Assembly (NCBI GenBank): GCA_029721515.1 | Contig: CM056567.1 | Span: 905,507 to 969,506, forward strand | Source: Synanceia verrucosa | Lineage: Eukaryota; Chordata; Actinopteri; Perciformes; Synanceiidae | Reading direction: 5' to 3' | Length of the DNA stretch: 64,000 nt | Shown here: positions 57,741 to 64,000 of the stretch, piece by piece | Layout: each line of letters opens with the position of its first letter | How positions within the stretch are numbered: the first letter of the stretch is position 1 | The notes under the pieces: model-generated | Told to the model about the DNA's origin: nothing | The model's input: the letters and a program-made list of their open reading frames with translations, nothing else | Databases searched by the model: none | Made by a program: the position numbers and the translations under genes

Positions 57741-58140
57741 TCACTAATGTGGGATCTCAACATGCTGTTTCATGTCGATTTAAGATGTTGCGAACACTCT
57801 CTGGCTTCTTGTTTTTCTGGGTTTATGTTCAAATCAAGCAAAAATAGCTTTCAAATTATGGACACCACTTACTATTTCAATTTTCAGAGCACAATCAATT
57901 TTGTTACATCTATCTTTGCTGAGATTGATGCTAAATGAAAACAATTACAGATGTCAGTCCGCCTAGTGCCTCTATCAGTGCTCAATCAGTTCTTCAGAGG
58001 CATATTTTGGTGACATATATACAGACTATTTTCTTCAAATAAGAGCCAGCCTGTGCTGGTAATTGGATGTGGATTTAAAAACCCTCTCCCATCAAACCAG
58101 GTTTGGCAAATGAACTCTATTTTTTGCTCTGTTGTAGCTA
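57741..58140. other. Candidate conserved non-coding element
   Basis: About 400 bp of dense, repeat-free DNA with homeodomain-like cores (CAAATTAT, ATCAATTTTG, GGTAATTGG) and short ordered blocks such as TCAATCAGTTCTTCAGAGGC. A 63-codon open frame at 57747 has no domain. The pattern resembles vertebrate enhancers; conservation itself cannot be seen from one genome. Confidence 0.35.
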
Positions 58141-61100
58141 TAAGGCAGGTAGACGGACTGAAACCTGACGTTTGTCGTCATCAAGCAAGAGCCTTCGTCC
58201 AGGAATAGTTTTAATGATGGACGGTTTATTCTCAGATCCATGAAACATATAAACATGTTCTTTGGCTCTCATCAGAAGCTGAAAAAAAACAACTAACAAC
58301 CATGTTTGTTTTTTTTTGCTTTTTAGGAATCTGATCAAAGTCTTTGGGCTTGAACTGAAATGTTAATAAAGCTATTGATTGGGGAGCAGATTTCCTGTCA
58401 GGATGAGAAACGTAGCAGAGAAATGAGCCTTCAGTTTGGCCCAAAAACACAAAGTCCTGATGCTTCTTCAGCTTCATCCTTTTCTCTGACAAAGAGAGTT
58501 TAATTTAAATGATATTGATGCTCACCTTCATCACAGTGGAGTGAAGTATTTTGAGCCTTGAGAGCTGCTGATGAAGTGCAGACGTTCAGGTGTTATAGCA
58601 GACATTTCCTTTCATAGGACACATTATCTGCTGGAAGTCGATGCAGCACACAGATAAAGATCAGAACCAGGAAACGTCGATACTGCCTCGTTTTATTGGA
58701 TTAACTGTCGGGTTTCGAACACCAACATTTTTCTCTGCTGATTTCAAAAAAAGTTTGCAGATGACAGTTCTGCTCTATTTTACCAAATTTATCTCCCAAT
58801 TTCTGGGAGGAAAACGTCATGCTGGGTCAGGAGGAGCTGTTGCTTATTAATTTAGTTCTGCAGAAGTAGTAAAGCCATGACAATACCTGATGTAATGGAT
58901 GCATAATGAAGAACTGACAGCTACAACTTTCTTTGAGCGTCTCTTTTATTTCCTGTGAGATGTGATTAACCTTTCGGATGTGGAAAATCCACCGCTGTCG
59001 AGAATTCACCGCCTGCCTACATCGCTATGGAAACCTAATCAGCTGAGTCAGCACGAAGGAGAGGCAGGGCGGTGATGTAGGGATGGTTTCATCATTCACT
59101 CACTTCTGTGTCACTTCCTGCAGCAGCAAACATGGACTCAACAGAAACACTGTCGTTAGGCTGCTAAATAGTAGCTTTAGCCTGCTAGCAGTTAGCATCC
59201 ATCTGATTAGCTGCACTAGAGTTAGCTTAGCTTGTAGCTGCTACTGGAAGTACTTTGCTGATATTTTAATTCACACAGAGTTCAGTCTCCACTGGGAGTT
59301 TTTCAAAATAAAATTAACCGTTCAGAAGCAGGAAGCTGCTGGTAGGCTATGGGTGTGTCAAAGCCACAAAATAAAAGCATGATATTTAAAAAAAAAAAAA
59401 TGTGACTTTAATGAAATCTCGCTGACAGCTCTAGCTGTAATATGTTTGTAATCCCAACTTTTATTATTTTAATTGTCTCATGCAGTTAAAAATGAAGCAT
59501 TTTGGGGCTTTGAGCTGTTAGCTGTTTATTCTTTGCTGCAAACAGCTGCTTGCTGCATCTCAACATGATGCTGATGAGACCGAACCAAAAAAAAAAATAG
59601 CTGTTTAGGCCATGAAATAAAAACTCAGCAGTGCTGCAGAGTCGAGTTTTGGATGAATCAATCAGCAGCTTCAACCTGTCGAAGCACACCTGTGGTTGTG
59701 TCACACCTGAGCCGTGTTGGTTCAGAGACATTCCCTCTTCCTGCAGCCGATGAGCGTGATAAAGCATCTGTTAGAGAGAGTGACCTCGCTGCCAGGGTGC
59801 TGCTCGCTCGTCCTCGATGAGCTCTGTTTTGATCCGCTGACGCCACATTTGTCGACCTTCACCACAGTTTTCCCTCCCTGCCTCCTCCTCCTCTGCAGCA
59901 GCTTCTCTTCTCTCCTGTCGCTGCTTTTCTATCAGTCTTGCTCACATCGTCTGCCTCGCCCACCACTTCCGCTCGCTCCCTGCATGGCCAGGTGAGGCTG
60001 TTATGTGTCTGTCCACAGCTCAGAGCCTCGTCTCTCAGCTCTATTATCTCCCTCTGAGGCTTTAGTCTGATCGCTCTCTTTTTGTCTGGCTATCTCCCCT
60101 CAGGCCACAGTGATTATCAAGCTGCATTCAAGGATGTCACTTTCAGCCAGACACATCATCTTGTTTCATTATGTGCTGAAAATTAAATGTCTCTTTGCAG
60201 CTACAGTAAAAACAATTCTTAAACAAAATGAAATTGACCCACTCTGTATTCAGAGCTGTCACTCGCTTCCTCCTATCATTATTAATATTACTGACTTGTT
60301 TCAGATAACTTTGACTTCCTGTCCTTATCTGTGCTCTTCCTTTGTCCTGTGCAGGTCGTCTTGTCTCTCATGACTTTGATTTCTCAGCTATATCCAGTAT
60401 TTTTTCTCAGTGTGTGGCCTCATTGTGAGAAAAGTCTCTGTTTTTCTGCCGAGCTTCTTAAAAGTGAATATTTCCTGGTTTCTTCCCTCCTCTGTGACAG
60501 TGAGCTGAACCTCATCTGAGGCCGTCGTCATGGTCTGATCGATGACTTAGCAGTGAAAACAGTCGCTGGCTGCAGCTCGATACTGAACAAACACAGCAGA
60601 GACAAAGGAGGTGGAGAGCTGATCTGCAGCACCTTAGCTTTCAGCTAAGTTTGATCCTCACAAAGAATAACCCAGAGGTCGCACACAGGATGATAAGAAC
60701 CAAGAGGATCTCTTTGAATCCTGGACAATAGACCTGCAGTGAATTAGACTTGTCCTTTGTTGAGGCTGCGTCATAGTTTGATGTTGAGTTGTATAATCCT
60801 GGCACTAATTGCAGACGGTGACACAAACGGTGCAGCACACTTTAGTGTCTAGAAAATAATCAGAAAGCAGCCAGAGTGGTATTATTGTGTGCAGGAGTTC
60901 CTCACTTCAGCAGTCATGTGCTGACAGCAGCAGAGGGTTTATAGACACACTGTTCCATCACCAGTCTTTGTTCATTTAATACATCCGAGTCTCTGCTCTG
61001 CACTATTTTCAGAAGTGGGATATTTTGAAGTCCTAATGGATCTCAACAAGGTGTGTATTTACACTGTGGCATCATCCCAAACCACTTCCCAGGCTGCCAA

Positions 61101-61804
61101 ATGGCTGTAATGGAGCTCATACAGTATGACGGTCTCTCCTTTATGTATTTATATTGGCTGTTTTACATTCTCTCTGACCAAAGCATCAGAGGATGAGTCA
61201 GGTGTGAGTGATCGCTGTGTACTGTATGTCTTCTGCGCCTCAAGAACAAAACCCACATTCTGTCTCAGCGAGTGGAAAAACTGAGCTCGGCTGACGTCAG
61301 TAAGATTTGCAAATAACGTGTGGATGAAATAACGTGCTTTCTATAAACAGCACCAAACTAAACTTTGGATCATTTGGCGAGTGGAGCTGCAGGGTGCAGG
61401 TGAGAAACTGTGAAAGTGAAACTGTGCAGACGACGTTCTCAGGAGGCGGTGCGACGCTGACACTGTTCCCCTGCTGTTCACAGAGGTCATGTGTGGTTCT
61501 GGTGTAGATTTGTTCCTGTCAGGGGTTGAGGAGGTGACGGTGAGGAGGGCGACAGTTTAGACTGAAACTGAGTGAAGCCTGCAGACTATTGGTGCATCGT
61601 CAACATGCAGATACTGAATCCCAAAGACTGCTTCCAAACCAGCTCCTATTTTCAGCACGAAAGTCTCACTTTAACTCTGTGAGTGCCAAAGACCAGTATG
61701 TACGTCTTTTAAAATAGAACGCTTCAGTGCCATAAACGTATATCTACGTCTTTCCTTTCACCTAAAAACTGTCTTTTTGAGCGTTCAGTTGTCGCTCCAC
61801 CCTC
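58141..61804. other. Unique sequence, no gene seen
   Basis: About 3.7 kb of single-copy DNA. It includes a copy of the short repeat at 60445-60515, a lone CRE palindrome TGACGTCA at 61292-61299 and a pyrimidine-rich stretch at 59870-59950. No exon supported. Confidence 0.45.
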
Positions 61805-61885
61805 CCTGGTTGCAAAAAAACAAGATGGCGACGTCCAGAACGCAGAACTGAAGGCTTCGAAGCCACAAGCCAACATGGGTGACTT
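61805..61885 (+). repeat. Dispersed repeat family Y, copy 6
   Basis: CTGGTTGCAAAAAAACAAGA followed by TGGCGACGTCCAG, GGCTTCGAAGCC and CAACATGGGTGACTTCATGG. The tail matches the reverse complement of copy 1. Confidence 0.75.
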
Positions 61886-62524
61886 CATGGAGACTAGGCG
61901 CACCTCTCAGCCAGCTGTTCTTCCACATATTTGTCCTGTTTCTTTGAGAAGTTTTTCCTTATTTGACACAAGGGTCAAAGGTCAGAGGGAGTGTTTTGTA
62001 CAGGTTGTTAAACACTTTTGTGATGTTACATAAAACTGACTTGACTTTTGAAATTGTCAGTCATTCATCATTGTTTGCAGGGTTTGTTGAGTGTTTGTGT
62101 GAAGCTTCTGCAGAAATATTCATCTCAAAAGGTGACATTTCTGTTTTTGTTTTGTGTTCCAAAACCACTTTGCAGAATGCAAAAGACTTTTTTTTTATTT
62201 TACGTCACTGGAGAGAAAAGACGAGCGAGTCCGATGAGTGATGAAGGTCAAGTAGAGCTGATAAACAATGTCAGAAGGAGGAGCTGATGACACGGTTCAG
62301 CGGTTTGTTGATTCAAATGTCAGAGATGAGCTGAGCATGACTAACCTGCTGCTAAATAAACTGATGTTTGGACCTTTAAACTCTGTGTTTATGAGCAGGA
62401 TTTTTTCTTCCTTCTAGAACATTTGAACTTTGGGTTCATGTTGTGATCAGAGTTTAACATGTTGAACCACAGAGATGAGAGCAGGAGGTGATGATTCACA
62501 TAAGGTCCGTCTGAAGTCGAGATG
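61886..62524. other. Unique sequence, no gene seen
   Basis: Single-copy DNA. Overlapping plus-strand open stretches at 61963-62287 are AT-driven and show no domain. Confidence 0.45.
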
Positions 62525-62633
62525 GGTGTGTGTGTGTGTGTGTGTGTGTGTGTCTGCACATATGTATGTTAACACACTTGTTCTCACACATGCATCGCTA
62601 CACACCCACACACACACACACACACACACACAG
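62525..62633. repeat. Facing (GT)n and (CA)n microsatellites
   Basis: (GT)n at about 62526-62552 and (CA)n at about 62606-62631, separated by about 55 bp. The two tracts are complementary inverted arms and could form a long hairpin. Open frames on both strands here are repeat translations. Confidence 0.93.
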
Positions 62634-63744
62634 TCACACTGTGAGGCTGAATTAAATCCTCTGCAGCTCATTTCCACAGATGAACTGAACTGCTGTTTCC
62701 TCTCTGAGGTCAAATAATGTCACAGTTTTTCTTCATGTGAGAATCAATGAAACACTACCATAAGAATCAGGGCTGTCAAAATTACAGCGTTAATGCGATG
62801 AATCAGCGTTAGGTCAGGTCATGAAGCAGAACTCCATTCAAAAAATCAAGGAAACTAACAACTCAGTCATAACTAACAATCAAACATGGATAAAATTAGA
62901 TTAACCATCTATTCTGAATCTGTCCAAGTTTCTCCTGGAATTCAGCAAACTAATAATCCACCAAAGAGCATCGTTAAAGGATTAATTTGCACTTGAAATG
63001 GACGAGAAGGAAAACCTTAGCAGATCTTCTGGCATATCTGCCAGAACAGAATACTCATAATACAAGATAAAAAGCTTCATTTGGGAAATCGATGGAGGCA
63101 GCCGTGTCTCCAAAAACCAAAAACATTCCCATTAACAAAACTGCATTAAAGTAATTAAGTACTAAAAGAAGCATTTCTAATGATGGTCTGCATCTCATCC
63201 AAACACAAAACCACTATAGTGAGGTTTTATTTTGTAAGAATGTCAAAAATGTTGCTGTGGTTTTCTCATCATTTAATTATTTGTGTAATCAGTATAATAG
63301 TGCTGATTGTGTCTGAGAGTGTGACAGTGTGATTTATGACCAGAACAAGCACCACACACACACACACACACACACTCTGTTAAACATGAATCCAATAAAA
63401 AAAACCACAACAGCGAAGAAACTCTCAAACTGCAGAAAATACTGCAGATCAGCAGAGTTTATCTGACGCTTCATGTAAAGACGCATCAGCATCATCATCA
63501 TCATTTAATATGCAGAACCAAAGTTTGCTGTAAACTGAGGACAGACTGTGCTCTGACGGATCCCAGCATCTCTGACACAGATTCAGGTTCAGAGTCCACA
63601 TGAGTGAAGTGAACCTCACAGAACAATAAATCCTGCACAGCTCCTCTGGTGTTTTTCACTGTGTCTCCAGGTTTTAGTGTCTGATGGAGAAGCTGCAGCT
63701 GCTGAACACGATGTGATCATTTAGTCAACCTGAGTCTGAAAGCA
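62634..63744. other. Unique sequence, no gene seen
   Basis: AT-rich DNA with (CA)n at about 63353-63375 and (CAT)n at 63489-63504. Nothing coding. Confidence 0.45.
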
Positions 63745-63960
63745 AGAAGCCAAAGTTTATTTCTAAAGCGCCTTAGTGCTGCACAGGGTACAATATAAGC
63801 ATTAAAATGAACACAGTAATGGAATAAAATAAACACAATATTAAAAGACAAAGAAAACAAACATTAAATATATATATACATACAAATAAAAACACTAAAA
63901 GAAGAGTAAAAGAGAAGCTGAAGGAAGAAAAAATAAAGGATAAAAAGTTGTCCATGTTCA
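63745..63960. repeat. Probable interspersed repeat fragment at window end
   Basis: AAGTTTATTTCTAAAGCGCC followed by TTAGTGCTGCACAGGGTACAA resembles the common fish repeat TTTATTTGTATAGCGCCTTT...GGTGCTGCACAA. It is followed by A-rich sequence. Family and borders uncertain. Confidence 0.45.
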
Positions 63961-64000
63961 ACTCTTTTGTTCTCTTTGTTTTGTTTTGTTTTGTTTTTTA

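Overview
The window is vertebrate nuclear DNA, most likely from a percomorph (spiny-rayed) teleost. Coding exons are short and bounded by GT-AG introns. There is a class 6 semaphorin, a cluster of C2H2 zinc-finger genes with an N-terminal module I know from percomorph zinc-finger genes, a eukaryotic tRNA-His, a fish tRNA-derived SINE, LINE and hAT debris, and many microsatellites. No prokaryotic features were seen.

Layout. (1) Positions 1-7917 are almost entirely tandem arrays (40-bp, 16-bp and 14-bp units). (2) Positions 9963-12849 hold the last three coding exons of a semaphorin-6 gene on the plus strand: transmembrane segment, juxtamembrane tail and a large low-complexity cytoplasmic exon. 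The Sema and PSI exons are not in the window, so the upstream arrays probably lie in or before its introns. (3) Positions 14816-24850 are three more arrays (about 29-bp, 73-bp and 43-bp units) separated by small unique islands, one of which has a weak exon candidate. (4) Positions 25127-34129 are a zinc-finger cluster. Two genes are on the minus strand, then come an isolated tRNA-His, a frameshifted zinc-finger pseudogene and an intact gene on the plus strand. The three intact genes share a two-exon plan: a phase-1 exon with a coiled-coil-like module, then one exon with an acidic linker and the fingers. (5) Positions 34132-36705 hold a hAT-like element, a LINE fragment and a 28-bp array. (6) From about 36.7 kb to the end there is no convincing protein-coding exon. 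The sequence is mostly single-copy AT-rich DNA, with a GATA/GACA (Bkm-type) array, one SINE, two dispersed repeat families and several stretches that look like conserved non-coding elements.

How the parts relate. The zinc-finger proteins are expected to be nuclear DNA-binding proteins, and the cluster appears to be growing and decaying: a roughly 245-bp exon segment is nearly identical between the pseudogene and the intact plus-strand gene. The semaphorin is an unrelated axon-guidance-type membrane protein. The two dispersed families each carry a recognisable promoter motif, AAGATGGCGGC-like (YY1) in one and ACTACATCTCCCAGAAGC (ZNF143/Staf-like) in the other. All calls come from reading the sequence; no searches were run.
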